A stretch of 64,000 nt of DNA from Pedinophyceae sp. YPF-701 (GCA_916048055.1 CAJZHL010000013.1:124001-188000); one strand, 5' to 3'; positions 1 to 12,302 are shown, counted from the stretch's first letter. Made by a program: numbers and translations. Notes: generated by a model not told the origin, from the letters alone.

Positions 1-230
1 CGCGGCGTCCAGGCGGAATCTGGCCGCGAAAGCCCGCCACGCGACCCGTCCGAGATTTCAACGGGGCCATGCGCGACGGACATCCGGGTGGCGCCCCGGA
101 CGAGCAGCTCGACCCGCGAATACGTTTGCCCGAGGCGTGATGGCTCGCGTGCGAGCGCGCGCCGCGCTGCCGAAGGCGCGTCAATGCGGGCAAGGCGATG
201 TCCGTCCGAGTTCCTCGCACCTGTTCCTTG

Positions 231-698
231 CCCATCGCATCGACCTTCTCCTTCAACGCGTCAACGTCGGCCTTTGGAGCCATGTCCTTCATTTGCTCTT
301 TCAGCGCATTGAAGTCCTCCAGGGACGGGCCTTGGGGCGTGTCCTTCTCGTTCACTTTGCTGATCAGCCATTCGAGAACTGCCTGCGCGTGTTCCGCACG
401 GGGGCGCCCCGGCGCGTGTTAGTTGACTGAGCACGCCCTTTGGGTCCCGCGCCGAGCTCACCAGCGCGCAGGCGGCGCCACCATCGCCGCTCGAGGTCGG
501 ACAGCGCGCTGCGCAGCCGCTCGCGAGACGTGTCGGCGTCGCCGCCCCCGGCACGAGCGGAACGGCGGGGTGCCGTGCAGCGCTGGTGAAGCGCACCTGG
601 AGTTTCTCGTGAGATATGGTGCGCTTCGTCTCGGTCTCCACCAAGACGCTGACATAGCTGCTCGCCTCGCTGCTCGAGGATATGCCGAGCGCCGCCAT
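231..698 (-). CDS. Unrecognised coiled-coil protein, 5' exons, runs off left edge
   Basis: Two exons read well on the minus strand. The first (698-597, 34 codons, Met start, begins MAALGISSSSEASSYV) ends at a CAG|GTGCGC donor in phase 0. A later exon (about 382-231) starts after a GCGCAG acceptor that follows a CTAAC branch-like motif, and encodes a charged helix with heptad spacing (LEDFNALKEQMKDM, VDALKEKVDAMGKEQ) before a GTGCGA donor. A short stretch between them (about 460-560) also reads as helix (SALSDLERRWWRRLRAG) before a GTGAGC donor and may be a third exon. I do not recognise the family. The rest of the gene would lie left of base 1. The exon calls rest on splice motifs and composition only. 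Confidence 0.4.
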
Positions 699-1562
699 GC
701 TGGGCCAGGCGCGAGCTCTTGCTCCGCGCTGGTGCTCACCCCGCCGTGCGGGCCTGCTGCGGCCGTGAAGTGCAGCGTGTGTCTACCGGCGAACTGCCCA
801 GCTCGCGCTGACGCGCGCACACAACGCGGCGGCCCACACGCTGGCCCCGTGCCGGTCAGGGGAGTGGTTCGCTGTCGACCCCTCCGCACCCGCGGCGGAC
901 GCCGTAGGGCCGCGGACAGCGCCGCACGCAGCATACGAGACCGTCTTAAATTGGTGAATCGACATTCGAGTCGCGCGGAGTTTGTGTCCTTCGTCTGACG
1001 CGCCCTCCCCGACGAGCAAGCAGCCTCCCATCCAGCTGCGGCCCCGCGGACGCGCTGCCGGTGCACAGATGCGGCTATCGTCGTCCGCAGTCTGTGTCCC
1101 CCAGGCGAGCAGTCTGTCGGGGCGCAGGAGTGGTTCGAGTGCTCCCCGCACCCCGCTGAACGCCCGTGGTTCGGCGGCCTTGCAGCAAGGTGGGTGCAGC
1201 GCCCGGCGCGCGCAGGCCGCAGACCGCGGACCGCGGAGCGCGCGAGCTTGTCAGACCCCGAAGGACGGTGCTTTCCTTCCATTTCCTCGCCCTGCCCACG
1301 CCCTCGCCGCACGGTGTGGCGTCCATGGATGTTGGCCTCAGGCAGCGTTTGGCGGCCTCCGCGGGGAACACGCGACGCAGACGCGCGCACGCGCCCACGC
1401 CACGCTCGAACCTCCGGCCCGTCGGCGCCGAGGGCCACCTCGCCGCGTGTGCCGCCCGTCGGTGCAGCCCGGGGTAGCAGGGCAGTGCCTGCGTACTGCG
1501 CCCTGCGAGGCGGGAAGGGCCTGTCGCGGGGGCTCAGCAGACCTCTCTCCCGCTCCCTGCAG
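699..1562. other. Unresolved stretch, probably 5' exons or promoter of the DUF2358 gene
   Basis: Very GC-rich sequence with long overlapping open frames on both strands, none of which resembles a known protein. A start codon at 1325 (MDVGLRQRLAASAG) opens a basic, Ala/Arg-rich peptide that could be the transit peptide of the downstream plastid gene, but I could not join it in phase to the exon at 1563. Confidence 0.3.
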
Positions 1563-2835
1563 GTGACGTTGCCGCGCTCCGCAACAGGCTCGTCTCGGGC
1601 GCGGCGGAGACGTCTGGTCTCGAGGCTGAGCGGGTCCCGGTTGCCAAGCGGGAGGGATCGGGCCTCGTTTATGCTGCTCAACAGGTGAGCTTGATGCCCG
1701 GGTACACTGCCAGGGGCCGGGGAGGACTTCGAGAGCGCTGCAGCCGCCGCAGCACAGCAAACTGATCCGCTGGCAACGTACACCCCGGCTCCGCGGCGCC
1801 GTCGTCGCATGCCTCGAGCTTCCCGCCCGCCGCGCCGCTCCCGTACATCCTCGTTGGCCACGCTCAGAGCCTCGCGCGTCCCCTCCGCTCCCATGCGCGG
1901 CGGCACTGCAGCCTGAGGACTTGGGACGAGTGACCACCGGAACGGCCGTGCGAAGCCCCGACGGCGCCTTCGACATCCTGCGGCCGGGTCTACCTGGCGC
2001 AAGCCACGATGTGGACGACGTGCGCCGCTTTCTACAGGTGCGGAGGCGACGCATCCGCTGGCTGCCCTGCCCGGTGCTAGGGAACGCCCGCCGGGCCGCT
2101 GCACGCGGCTGCGCCCGCCGCCAGCGCGCTCGATGCACCGCCTGGCGTCTCTCCATGCGCGGGGTCGCGCCCGCGCCGGCCGCGCAGCCCTCACCGCCCG
2201 CGGCTCCCCAACTGCCATCACAGGAGGCCTTGCTGTACGTCGACGGCGGCCCAGCGGGCGCCGGGACCGAGTTAATGGCGGCGGGGTCGCCGACGCAGGC
2301 GGACCCCACCCCGGGGCGCGCCGGCGGGGGCGGCGACGAGCCCCCGGACGGCCGCAAGCGCTCGCCGGACTACTTTGCCAACGTGGGCGACGCCATCCGG
2401 ACGCTGCGCGAGGACATCCCGGTGCTGTTCGACCGCGAGCTGGACTACGACATCTACCGCGACGACGTGGTGTTCCGGGACCCGCGGAACTGCTTCAAGG
2501 GCATGGACAACTACAAGCTCATCTTTTGGTCCCTGCGCTTCCACGGGCGGATCTTCTTCCGGCAGGTCTACGTCGAGGTGAAGCGCATCTGGTCGCCGCA
2601 GGAGGGCGTGATCAACATGCGCTGGCGCGTGCACGCCACCCCGCGCGGCCTCCAGCGCGAGGGCACCTTTGACGGCGTCTCGCAGTACAAGCTCGACTCC
2701 AAGGGGAAGATCTACGAGCACTACGTGGACAACGTCGTGCTCCGCGACCCCCCCACCGCGTTCAGCATCCCCGTCTTCAACCTCAACCTCACGCCCAAGA
2801 CCGTCCAGAGCCCCGGCGGAGGCATCCCCACCTAG
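1563..2835 (+). CDS. DUF2358 / NTF2-like plastid protein (3' exons; 5' end unresolved)
   Basis: Three exons join in frame: 1563-1684, 1912-2037 and 2224-2835. The C-terminal ~170 residues carry the DUF2358 pattern: a helix containing DAIRTLREDIPVLFDRELDY, then YRDDVVFRDPRNCFKGMDNY, then the strands IFWSLRFHGRIFFRQVYVEV and INMRWRVHATPRG, ending near VVLRDPP. DUF2358 proteins adopt an NTF2/SnoaL-like cone and are found in plant and algal plastids; their biochemical role is not established. The linker (about 2250-2370) is Gly/Pro-rich. The start Met and a likely transit peptide lie upstream and were not placed. Introns use GTGAGC and GTGCGG donors. The stop is TAG at 2833-2835. Family assignment is confident; the N-terminus is not. 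Confidence 0.78.
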
Positions 2836-3042
2836 ACTGGAGCCAAGCAGCCCCCACCGCGCAGCAGGCCCCAGCGCCGCAGCGCCACATCGCAGCAGGA
2901 CCGCGCCCGCGCCCCGCGCGCACCGCGCGGACGGGCGGACGCGCGCATATTTGCGTGGATTGTTCACAGTCGAACACGCGCACGAGTGTGAAGCGAATGC
3001 GACTCCGACTCGCGGGCCAGCGACGAGCCCGCGAGCGCTCCG

Positions 3043-6000
3043 TCACCCGAGACCGGGCCCCGGGCCCGGCTTTGGCAGCAACCCCAACTGCCCCGCCATC
3101 ATGGCCGCCTGCAGCCATGGCGCAGGTCCCCCCATCTGTCCGAGCGCCGCAACCGCGTCCCCGGGGTCCGCGGCCGCGAGAGGCAGCACCTTGATGTTGC
3201 TCGGCGCCTCCTTCGCGACGCCCGTGCCCTGCAGAGACGTGCGGAGCTCGTCCGGGCAGCGGAACGTCGCGAGGTTGGCCCACTCCTCCGTTTCCTCCGC
3301 CGTCCCGATGTCGTAAATAAGCCGGTGCTCCTCGGTCTCCGGCCTGTAGTCAGCGATCACCGCAAGGTACCAGTCCGCGTAGTCCTCCCAGAACCGCCAC
3401 ACCACCACGCCAACCAGGTGCTCCCTCATGTCGCGCAGCCGCCTGCCGATGTCCGCGTCGTCCCCGACCTGCAGGACCTCCCTGAACACGCCGTTGTAGT
3501 GGGCGAGCTTCGGGTGCCGCTGAGCGATGTCCGCGACCGCGTCCGGCGGGTCCGCGGCCGCCTCCTGCTGCGCAAAGTGCAGGGGCAGCCCCATCGACAC
3601 CGCCAGGCGTTGTGAGGCCGCCACCGCAGCCGCGCGCCGGCCCGTCTGGCTCGCCAGTGCGGCGACGTTCGAGGGCGACAGCGCCCGCTCCTGCATCGAA
3701 CGGAATCATGCCCGGGATAGCACGTGAGAGCGCGCCGCAAAGGCGCTGACGGCGCCAGGGCGTTGTCGGCGCGCCGCACCTGCTGCATCGCGAGCTCCTT
3801 GGCCCGGCGCTGCTTCTTCCGGCGCTCGCTGTCGCGCGCAGAGCGCGCCTGGTCCAACTTGTCCTCGTCGTCGAGCTCGTCCAGGTCCGGCGCGAAGTCG
3901 TCCTCGTCCCTGTTGCGCCGATCCTCGCCGTCCTCGTCATCCGACATCCCGCCGCCCTCGAGCGCCAACAGCTTGCTCGCAGCGGCCACGCCAACCGCCG
4001 CACGCCGGCGCGGGCGCCCCGTCGTGTCCTGCGGGGGCGTGTTACCGGCTCGCGCGTTCATGCCGCGGCTGCAAGACACGGCTCCCCACTGGCCCGCCTC
4101 AGCGCCAGCGTCGACGCACCTGGTCCAATGCCCACTCCGGCAGCTCCAGTCCCTTTTCCTGCAGTTCCTCCCTCAAACGATCCACCATGGTCTTGTCGCG
4201 CTCAGCCGCCGCGGCTGCCTCGCGCGCCACCGCTGCCGCTTCCCGCGTGCGCTGCCGCGACATGCGCTCCTCCTGCGGCGCACGCGCACGCGGAGGAGTG
4301 TTGGCACGCATCGGGTTTGGGCGGACCCAGGGGTCGGGAGCAGCCAGCATGCGACGCTTAGGGCGCGCGCTCCGCTCACCATCATGCGCTGACGCTCGAG
4401 CTGCTTCGGGTCCATCTTCCTGACCGAGTGGTCGCGCTCGACCTCCCATGGGCTGACCATCAGCTCCAGCGTCGCCACCTTCTCCTTCTCCCTCTCGCGC
4501 TGCTGCTCCTTGTCCTCCGTGTCCCACCGCACGTCCAGACACTCCCACTCGTCGTAGCCGTACCGCCGCAGCGCCTCCGAGCTGTCCACGGAGCAGCACA
4601 TCAGCGACGCGTCGGGAACGCGGCCCACAGAGAAGTCGTGGAAGAGACCCAGGTGGCCCGCGCCGCACGCGCCGGCGGTCGGCCGCGGAGCGATCTGCGA
4701 CAGGCGCCGCGTCGGCTCGGACATGACGCCAGTCTCAACGATGTTGCCTGCGTCGCGTCCAGGAGGCAACAGGGTGAGCTGCGTGGCCTCAAATGCCGCA
4801 GGAGCGGGCGTGTCGGCCGCGCGGGTCGCTTGCCTGGGTCGTGGATGATGGTCGCAAGGACGGGCTTCCCGTGCTCGCGCGCCTCCATGGGGACATGCTC
4901 GTTCTCCTTGAACAGCGGCTGCGCCACTTCGGAAAACGCAACGCAGGGCACGACATCGCTCTGCTCCGCCTGCAGGCACGGGAAGAGGCGCGGGGAGGAC
5001 TGTCACGCCGCTGAAGCTCCCCCCAGCTGGGCGCGCTGGGCACGCGAGGCGACGCTGCCCCCACCTGCCGCGGCGAGACGCTCAGAAGTGGGACGGAGAA
5101 GGCGCGGGGGGCTTTGGTGGCCTCTCCGCGAAGGGGCGCGACCGGGACGCACGGGACGACGAGCGGCGTGATGCTCGGGTCCAGCCCCGTGTCGCCGTGG
5201 TCCGTGAAGCGCTTGACCGCCCCGGTCTTGCCCCCCCACGGCGCGAAGCACAGCGTGGGCAGGGACGACTCGATGTCCTGGGAGCTGTCCACCGCCCTCG
5301 CCGTCGCCGTCGTGCCGAAGCCCTTGCCCCCCGGGAGCACCAGCATCGACCGCAGCGCCGCCACGCGGTCCGCGACCGCCGCCACGCCCGCGCGGCCCGC
5401 CAGCGCCCCGGGCAGGTAGTCCTCCGGGTTCCAGTACGTCTGCGGCTGGAGCACGCACGGCGCCGGGAGCAGCCCCGCGTCCGGGTCGAAGATCTCCTTC
5501 TTGCTGCTCGTCGCGAGCACCACCGTCTCGACCACCGACGGCACGGGCGGGGGCTGCTCTGCGTAGTCGGCGGGGATCTCCTTCCCGGCCTCGTCCATCG
5601 GGATCTCCACGAACCCCACCGCGCGCCGGTTCCGCTTCCTGTCCCGCTCTATCGCCGCGTCCGCGTCGTCGTCCGCCCCCTCGCCGGAGGCGTCCGTCCC
5701 CGCGCCGACACCGGTGGGGCTGTGAAGCGGCACCTGCGCCCCGGGCTGCTTGTGCGACCCGGAGAGCAGTGGGTGGCCCTCGAGCTGGTTCGCCGCCCGT
5801 GATTGCGACAGGGCGATCCTCCGAACGGCGCCCGTGTACCAGCGGCCGGCCCCCGAGGCTCGGTCCCCGAAAAACATCTTGAACCGGTCGCCGGGACGCC
5901 ACGTCTCGTTCCGCCCAGCCACGTACTGCTGCTCCTTCACCAGGAAGTCCGTCAGGACGCTGTCGATGTGGATCGGCACCGCCCAAGGCGGCGCGTCGGG

Positions 6001-9000
6001 CGCCGAGAGCAGCACCCAGGCGCACGGGTATCCATAGAAGCCGCGGCCCAGCGACGCCAGCGGACCCGCGTTCGCCCGCGCGAGCCCGTCCTGCCCCATG
6101 TTCGGCCGCCAACGAGAGTTGCCCGACGCGGCGCCCAAGTGGAACGCCACGAACTCGACCTGCGCCAAGCACGTGGCCAACGCACTGGTCGCGCCGGCCG
6201 GCTCTCTGCATGTGTGCCGTGAGGCGGGCGCGGTGCGCCGTGCAACGCACCTTGAACCGTTTCGAGGGGCCCATCGAGAGCGCGCGCCGCAGCAGGTGGT
6301 GGACCATGGGCAGGTTGTCCTGGTACTTGCAGAGGTGGAGCAGCAGCCCCGACCGCAGCAGGACCACGTCCTCGCCCTCGTTCGGAACGTACAGCGAGCA
6401 GTTCTCCGCGGCCTTGAGCGCCTGGAAGACGTCGCGCCTGCAGCGAGGGGACGCAGCCCCTCCGTTCTCGAGCACATCTACGTGATCTATGCACCGCGGG
6501 GGAGCGCTTCGCCGGGGCCCCAGGCCGCTGCGGGGACGGAGCCGGTCGCACCTGATGCTCGACTCAAGGTGCACGACGTGCTGCTGCAGGAGCGCCACCG
6601 CGCGCACGACTGCACGGACGTCATGCTCTTGCTCCAGGTGCTGCTGCCACGCCTCCCGCCACGTGCCCGCCCACTCCTCGTCCAGAAGCCCCGCGCCCCT
6701 CAGGACTCGTTCCAGCCTCGCCAGGGTCGCGCGGAAATGCTCCGCGGCTCCGGCTCCAGCGACGCCCCGCGCCGCCACGATGGCGTCTTCAAGCAGCTCT
6801 GGTTGCTGCTCCCAGATCGGGAGCACGGCCAGCAGCGCGCGCAGCGAGTTCTTCAGGAACGTCTCAGGCATCACGTGCAGGTTGCACTGATCTGCCTCCC
6901 ACATCCCGCGCAGGAGCGGCGCGAAGATGTGCTGGTACCCGTCAGGCTGTGCTGCCCCGCCCGAAAACCGCACCAAACAGTCCGCAACTTGGCCGCCATC
7001 TGCGGGACAGGCGCGGGGGCATGGTGGGTCAGCAGGCCGTCGCCTGGGCGGCGCGCGCGTCGGGGTCAGTGCGCATTCCGGGGGCGCACCAGCGGTCTTG
7101 GCTGCGACGTCAATCAGCACGCCCTGCTTCTTTGAGGACGCCACGAGATCGCTCAGCGCGGCGATCACGGACCGCTCGCATCCAATATCCCCCTGGGAGA
7201 GCCACGCCAGCAGGTCCGGCACCTGGTCGACCCCGTACCAGCCCCACGAGGCTGAGTTGGGGTTCTCAACAAAGATCCTGCCCAGTCCCGCGGCATGCCC
7301 CAGCGCGTAGTACCTCCTGCCGAAGAAGTCCCGCCCGAGAGGTCGCCCGTTGGCCGCGGGCGTGTTCCGCGCCCAGCGCAGCCACTCCACGACGGCGGGG
7401 TTGTGTTGCCACGACGTGGCAGGGGGCACCTCCCAGCCCAGCGGAGCAACCTGCAGCGCAGCTCGCGGAGCACCTCGGTCAGCTCGACCGCACCGGAAGG
7501 GCGCGAGCTCGGCAGGCGGATGCGTTTGCACATGAACTCGAGATCGCACATTTCCAGGTGGCTTCTTCTTCGGCCCGCGCTTGCTCTGGCCGCCGCTGTC
7601 CTCCACGCGGTCGTGCACGCTCTTTCGGAACGATTCCGACGCCAGGGCGCACTCGATGAGCACCCGCAGGAGCGCCACTCGCTGGTTGGGGGTCAGCGTC
7701 ACGTAGTCCTGCACCTGCAACTGCATTGCCGCGCCCGCCGCGACGTCGTCGAGCACACCGTCCGGCGCGGCGCACGCTGCCTTGGAGACCGCTGCCAGCC
7801 AGTCCATCTCGTCCTGCACGTTCGCGGCCGGCACATCGGCCGGGGCTGTGGTGAATTCGTCGGGGCGCATGCCAGCACTGCGCCCGAGGTCGCTCGCAGT
7901 CCACTTGATCGCGCGCAGCAGTCCCACATGGACGTCACGCAGCACCGCCGCCGTCGCCTGCAGCATGCAAGGAGCGTGGCGCGTCCGTTTTGGGCTCGGC
8001 ACACCCGCACAGTGGGGCGCCCCTCGCGAATGGTGCACGGCGCCGTGCTACGCTCGCACCTGGTCGTCGTGGCCCCAGTCGCCGTGCAGGAGCTGCGGGC
8101 TTCCGCGCGCCTCGGCGTCGGGGTCTCGGCCGTCGTCGCAGGTGCCGTCAACTGCCAACCCGCAGTCAGCCAGCTTGCTCAACAGCTTCTCGCCCGGCGC
8201 CCGCTGCAGCACGCGCCCCGCAGCCTCGTCCCCGAACACCGGCTTCTCCTCGTCGACGTCCATGTCGCCGTCGAACAGACGCGTGGTCTCCGTGCCGCCA
8301 GGCTCGCGCGACGGAAGATGGAAGCAGGAGCCCGGGCAAAGCGCGGCCTCCAAGCGCCACAGCGGCAGCGGCGGCAGACGGAGCAGGTCTCCATACGCCT
8401 GCGTGAACTCCCATATCATCAGTATCTCGCCTTGCAGTTCCAGAGGTGCTTTGAATGTCCGATGCGGGACCGGGGGTTTGCCGCGCTGCAGGGCCTCCCT
8501 CGCTTCCTCTTCGAACGGCCGCACTGGACCTTGCTCTTCCTCATAGCTCTGCACGGTCGAGTGGGCACGCATGAACGATGTCCGGTGCGCATCACGGGCA
8601 GGTCGAGCATGCAAACTGTGTGCACGCAACGCGGACCTCCACGATTCGCGCGTCGAGGCTGATGCCCCGCGCTCGCAGCTCGCGGCGCACGCCAGCCAGC
8701 AGCGCGCTCTCCGGCGCCTTGCCCTTCCGCCCCTTCCGCCCTTTGCCCTTGCGTGCTACTGACTCCTCGTGGCTGGCGTCGGACGCGTCGTCTTCGACAT
8801 CCTCGTGTTGCGAACGTCGCGCTGCGACCTGACGCGTCGCGATCTCGACCGCCTTGACCTGCGCAGCGCGTCCACGGGATGCCGGCCACTCGAGCGCTGC
8901 AACATGGAGAATGCGAGCAGACACGGCGTGCTTGCGCAATGCACCGACGCCGCAGCGGAACGCACGTGCTTGTAGACGCGCAGCATCTCGTCGTCCTCGT

Positions 9001-10508
9001 CGATCGCGGACTCAGGGTACACCGCGCCGCCGTCCCCGACGCAGCCGGGAGCAGCCAGTGGCACATCTGCAGCGTCCAGAATCGCGCGCTTGGCGTCCTC
9101 GTAGGGGAGTTCGGGGCTCGTCCGCGCCACCCTCGCAGCGCGTGAGCTGATGTCCAGCCGTTGCTGGGAGACCGCGGCCACCGGCGCGTACGTGGCGTCC
9201 CAGGAAACGACGTGGTACCACGCATCGGTCGTCACCACCCACAGCCGCGGCTCCTGCGCGGCCACGAACGCCTCGCAGCTCAGTGAGCGAATGGATGCGG
9301 CGCTGGGCGCACCCCGTGCTCTGCGGCTGCGCGGGTGCGTGCTCACCTCGCCGTGCTCAAACACGTAGTCTAGGATGGGCCCGCATTCAACGCTGACGGG
9401 GTCGAGCGACATCTCGCGGGCCCCGGCCGGCACGAGGCACTTGCTGTCACGCGCGGGCTGCACCACGACGCCGCGCAGGAGGCACGCGCCGCCCCGCTGC
9501 GTGCAGCACTCCACGGGCAGCATGAAGAAGCCCCTCTTCGCGGTGTGCCGGACGACGGTGGCGTGGAGCAGCAGCCGCGCGGGGAGCTGCATGCTCCCCG
9601 CCTGCACGTCGAAGCCGCCGTGCGAGATCAGCACCTCGTCCGTGGCGGGCCCGCTCTTGGCCTCGTCGACGGCGCGGCAGAACGCCGCGTCCGCCAGCAC
9701 CGCGCGGAGGCGGTCCGGCAGGCGGGCGCCGGCCGGGCAGTCGCCGCTGTCGCGCAGGGCGGCGGGCGGGGGTGCGGCTGGGCCCGGCCCCGCCCCGCGT
9801 GTTGCAGGCAGAGGCTGGGCGCCGTCCTCGTAGGTGAAGGGCGCTGTGAGGTCGAGCCCGGCCTCCTTCCACTTCTTCTCAAACAGGCTGCGCACCGAGT
9901 CGCACTTGTCGATGTACGCTGCCTGGCCGTGCTCGGACGTGCGGTTGAATCTGCTCAGCGGCGGGGGCACAAAGACGCCGCCTCGGCAGCAGGCGCGGCG
10001 GGAAGCAGGGGAGACAGCACGCCTGCTGCATTTCGGATGATTGGAACATGCGCACGCCGGAGACGGCTGGGCATCGCGCCTTCGACGCGCGGTGGAGCGA
10101 GACGGTTAGTGACGGCAGCTTCCCCAGGCGGGCAAGGCGCGCGCGGGCATACCTGTAGCAGTTGAACCAGACTTGGTTCACGTCTGTCAGCACCTCGTGC
10201 GGTCCCGAGTAGTACGGCGGCCCACACTGCCAGCCCGCGCGCTCCTGGGCCTCGAGGCGTGCGCAGATAGTGCCCAGGTCCATCGGCCGTGGACAGATTT
10301 GGTGGTATTTGACGCCCGGCAGGTGCTCGACGTTGAACGGGCGATTGAACAGCAGGTGCGAGGCGTCGTGAGTCATTGCAGCCTTCACGACCTTCAACGC
10401 CTGGGCCATTGCTCTGCCGAACCCCCTGCTGCTAGACGGCGCCGCGGGCGACGGCGCGGTGCCCGGCATTGTATCACTTGGACGCTCGCTGACCGGCGTG
10501 TGCGTCAC
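3043..10508 (-). CDS. Large multidomain chromatin reader: bromodomain, RFD-like, DDT, WHIM, BRWD/PHIP-like and EMSY-like Tudor
   Basis: About 15 exons. In order: a bromodomain (10450-9890: PGVKYHQICPRPMDLGTI, VWFNCYR joined by a spliced codon to FNRTSEHG); a replication-foci-like (RFD) stretch (about 9450-9150: RLWVVTTDAWYHVVSWDATY); a Lys/Gly-rich linker; a DDT domain (8548-8060: ILMIWEFTQAYGDLLRLPPL); WHIM1/WHIM2 (7957-7100: LTPNQRVALLRVLIECAL, GRDFFGRRYYALG, WGWYGVDQVPDLLAWLS); a region like BRWD/PHIP (about 6480-4450: IDSVLTDFLVKEQQYVAGRN, TWRPGDRFKMFF, WYTGAV, ending WECLDVRWD and MVSPWEVE); an acidic stretch; and an EMSY-like Tudor domain near the C-terminus (VVWRFWEDYADWYLAVIADY, LIYDIGTAEETEEWANL). 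Such domains target ISWI/SWR1-type remodelers to chromatin. The closest known layout is plant MBD9-like proteins, but the BRWD-like and EMSY-like parts are additions. One intron (4833-4748) starts with GC. The join between WHIM1 and WHIM2 exons is unresolved; the start could be 10508 or an internal Met. Confidence 0.8.
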
Positions 10509-11363
10509 TGGATATCGTCCTGCATCCTACAAGGCTCCCGCAGGCTCGGCGGGCCACCTGGGCTGCTCACTGAGACACAGGACGCGCCTCAGCCGGGGGA
10601 CCGGCTCATTGCGGGCGAAAACGCCTGAAGTAGGGCTGGTCGCCTGCGCGTGCGGCTCTCCGGCCGCAGGGGTCGGCGGCCTGCTTTTCGTCCCCACTGT
10701 ACGCACCACCCCCCTCGCCGCGACCCACCCTCACGTCGGACGCTCAGAGCGGACCGCTCAGGGCCTGAGCGGCTCTGCCTCCCGCGGCGGCCGGCCACTT
10801 TGGTCTCATCGGATCTCTGGAGCTGCGTGGCAGGGCGTCGCACCTCCCGCACGCGTCCCCCCCGAGCGCGTTTGCAGCAGTAGTAGCTTTGCCTGAGGAC
10901 GCTCGAAGCGGCCGCCGCTCACCAGCCCGCAGGCAGGTGCGTGAGGCCCCAGACAGATGCCCATCATGCCGGCGAGCGCGGGGTCCGAGTCGCGCATCGC
11001 GCGTGCCGCGGCGCTGCCTCCTAGCAGCGGGAGCACGCGCCGTTGCATGTCCCTGACGGGGGGCGCACTGCGACGCTGGCGTCGCGAAACGGAAGATGTG
11101 GCAGCGCGAGGCGTTTGGGAGACCTGCAGCTGATGAAGTTCTGTGCGGGCGACCTGTGCGCTTGAGTTGCTGGGATGTTACTGACAGCGTCGCCGCGCAC
11201 TCCATGTGCAGGTCTGCCAAGGACGACCGACGCCGTCGGAGCTGGGAACGCCTCACAGAGTCGGTTGAAAGCGTTTCCGCACGAGTTCGGCGGGCGACGG
11301 ACGAGGCGCAGCTGCCGCGTGGGCACAGTCTGGTCCGCGGACTCCGACGAGGCGGCTGCCAGC
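10509..11363. promoter_or_regulatory. Divergent intergenic region between chromatin reader and LSD1-type gene
   Basis: About 850 bases separate the two divergent genes and probably hold both promoters. Inside, minus-strand 11052-10923 is bounded by a GTCAG acceptor and a GTGAGC donor and reads without stops (MQRRVLPLLGG, MRDSDPALAGMMGICLG). It could be an upstream exon of the chromatin gene or a small separate gene; I do not recognise it. Confidence 0.4.
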
Positions 11364-11999
11364 ATGTCCGACATCGCGCAAGTGCAGTGCGAAAACTGCC
11401 GGACGCTCCTAGCCTATCCGTCCGGCGCGACCCACGTGCGCTGCGCGCAGTGCCGGCACATCACGCGTGCCCGGCAGCAAAGCTCCTATGCCCGGCTCAC
11501 CTGCCGCGGCTGCCGCCAGGTCCTCGTCTACGCCGCCGGGGCTGGACAGGTGCAGTGTGCGTCGTGCAACATCGTTAACCGCGTGCAGGCCGCCCCCCAG
11601 CCGGCACCGGCCTACATTCCCTGCAGTGGGTGCTCTCAGGCAAGGACCCTCCTCGCGCCGCCCGCACGCCCCCACCCTGTCCCGACCGCCGCAACTGCAC
11701 GTTGGCGCGAGTGGAACTCGGCGCGGCACCCCAGGCCCGTGCTGCGCTGTTCGGGCGCAGCGGCGCTCCCTCTGCCTGCGCCGCCGTTCACCCTCCCCCC
11801 GACCCCCGCGTCCTGACCGCAGGTCCTAATGTACCCCAGCGGCGCCCCGTCCGTCCGGTGCGCGTCGTGTCGGGCGGTCACCCCCGTCGCCACCGGGCCC
11901 GCGCGGCAGCCAGGCGCGGGCGCCCCGCACCCGGAGGTCAACGCAGTGTTCGTGGAGCAGCCCGGGGGGGGCTCCATGTCGCTCGGCATGATGGGCTAG
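11364..11999 (+). CDS. LSD1/LOL-type zinc-finger protein, three fingers
   Basis: Two exons (11364-11639, 11823-11999) give 150 residues. Three LSD1 zinc fingers follow one another: CENCRTLLAYPSGATHVRCA, then CRGCRQVLVYAAGAGQVQCA, then CSGCSQ joined across the intron to VLMYPSGAPSVRCASC. The third finger is rebuilt exactly only if the intron starts with GC (CAG|GCAAGG) at 11640 and ends at CAG 11822, phase 0. The C-terminal tail is Gly/Met-rich. In land plants this family (LSD1, LOL1) restrains or promotes programmed cell death and oxidative-stress responses through protein binding; the algal role is not known. The Met at 11364 opens directly onto the first finger, so the start is likely correct. 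Confidence 0.92.
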
Positions 12000-12288
12000 A
12001 GCGCGGGCCACGCCGCGACCGCGCAGCTCGCGCGGGGCGGCGAGCCCGGCCGTCTCCCTGCATGCAGTAGAAGATTCGGTAGACGTGCGCACATGTGTGC
12101 CCTGTTATCGCTCGCAGCGACCCGCACGCCCAGGACGCCCGCAGGGACGCGCGTGAGCGCCGCCCCGACGTCCTGAGGCAGCAGTGTGAGCCAAGGCAGT
12201 CAGAGAGCAGCACGTGAGTCAGAAGCCGCCGTGCCTGGCTCCGCACGACTCCCGTGAGAGAGACGCTGTGCTGCACTGCGCCCGCTCG

Positions 12289-12293
12289 TTACA
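12289..12293 (-). terminator. TGTAA polyadenylation signal of MORN3
   Basis: TGTAA on the minus strand, 10 bases past the TAG stop at 12303. TGTAA is the usual polyadenylation signal in chlorophyte algae. Confidence 0.55.
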
Positions 12294-12302
12294 GCACGGG
12301 TC

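Noticed and set aside
458-2221. 587-codon minus-strand open frame overlapping the DUF2358 gene
   Set aside because: Arg/Pro/Ala-rich composition typical of antisense GC-rich DNA; the plus-strand exons have a clear protein family.
5003-8038. One continuous 1011-residue minus-strand protein
   Set aside because: The frame reads through several introns. Real exons switch frames at GTGCG donors and GCAG acceptors, and the last third of this frame is out of phase with the BRWD-like coding sequence.
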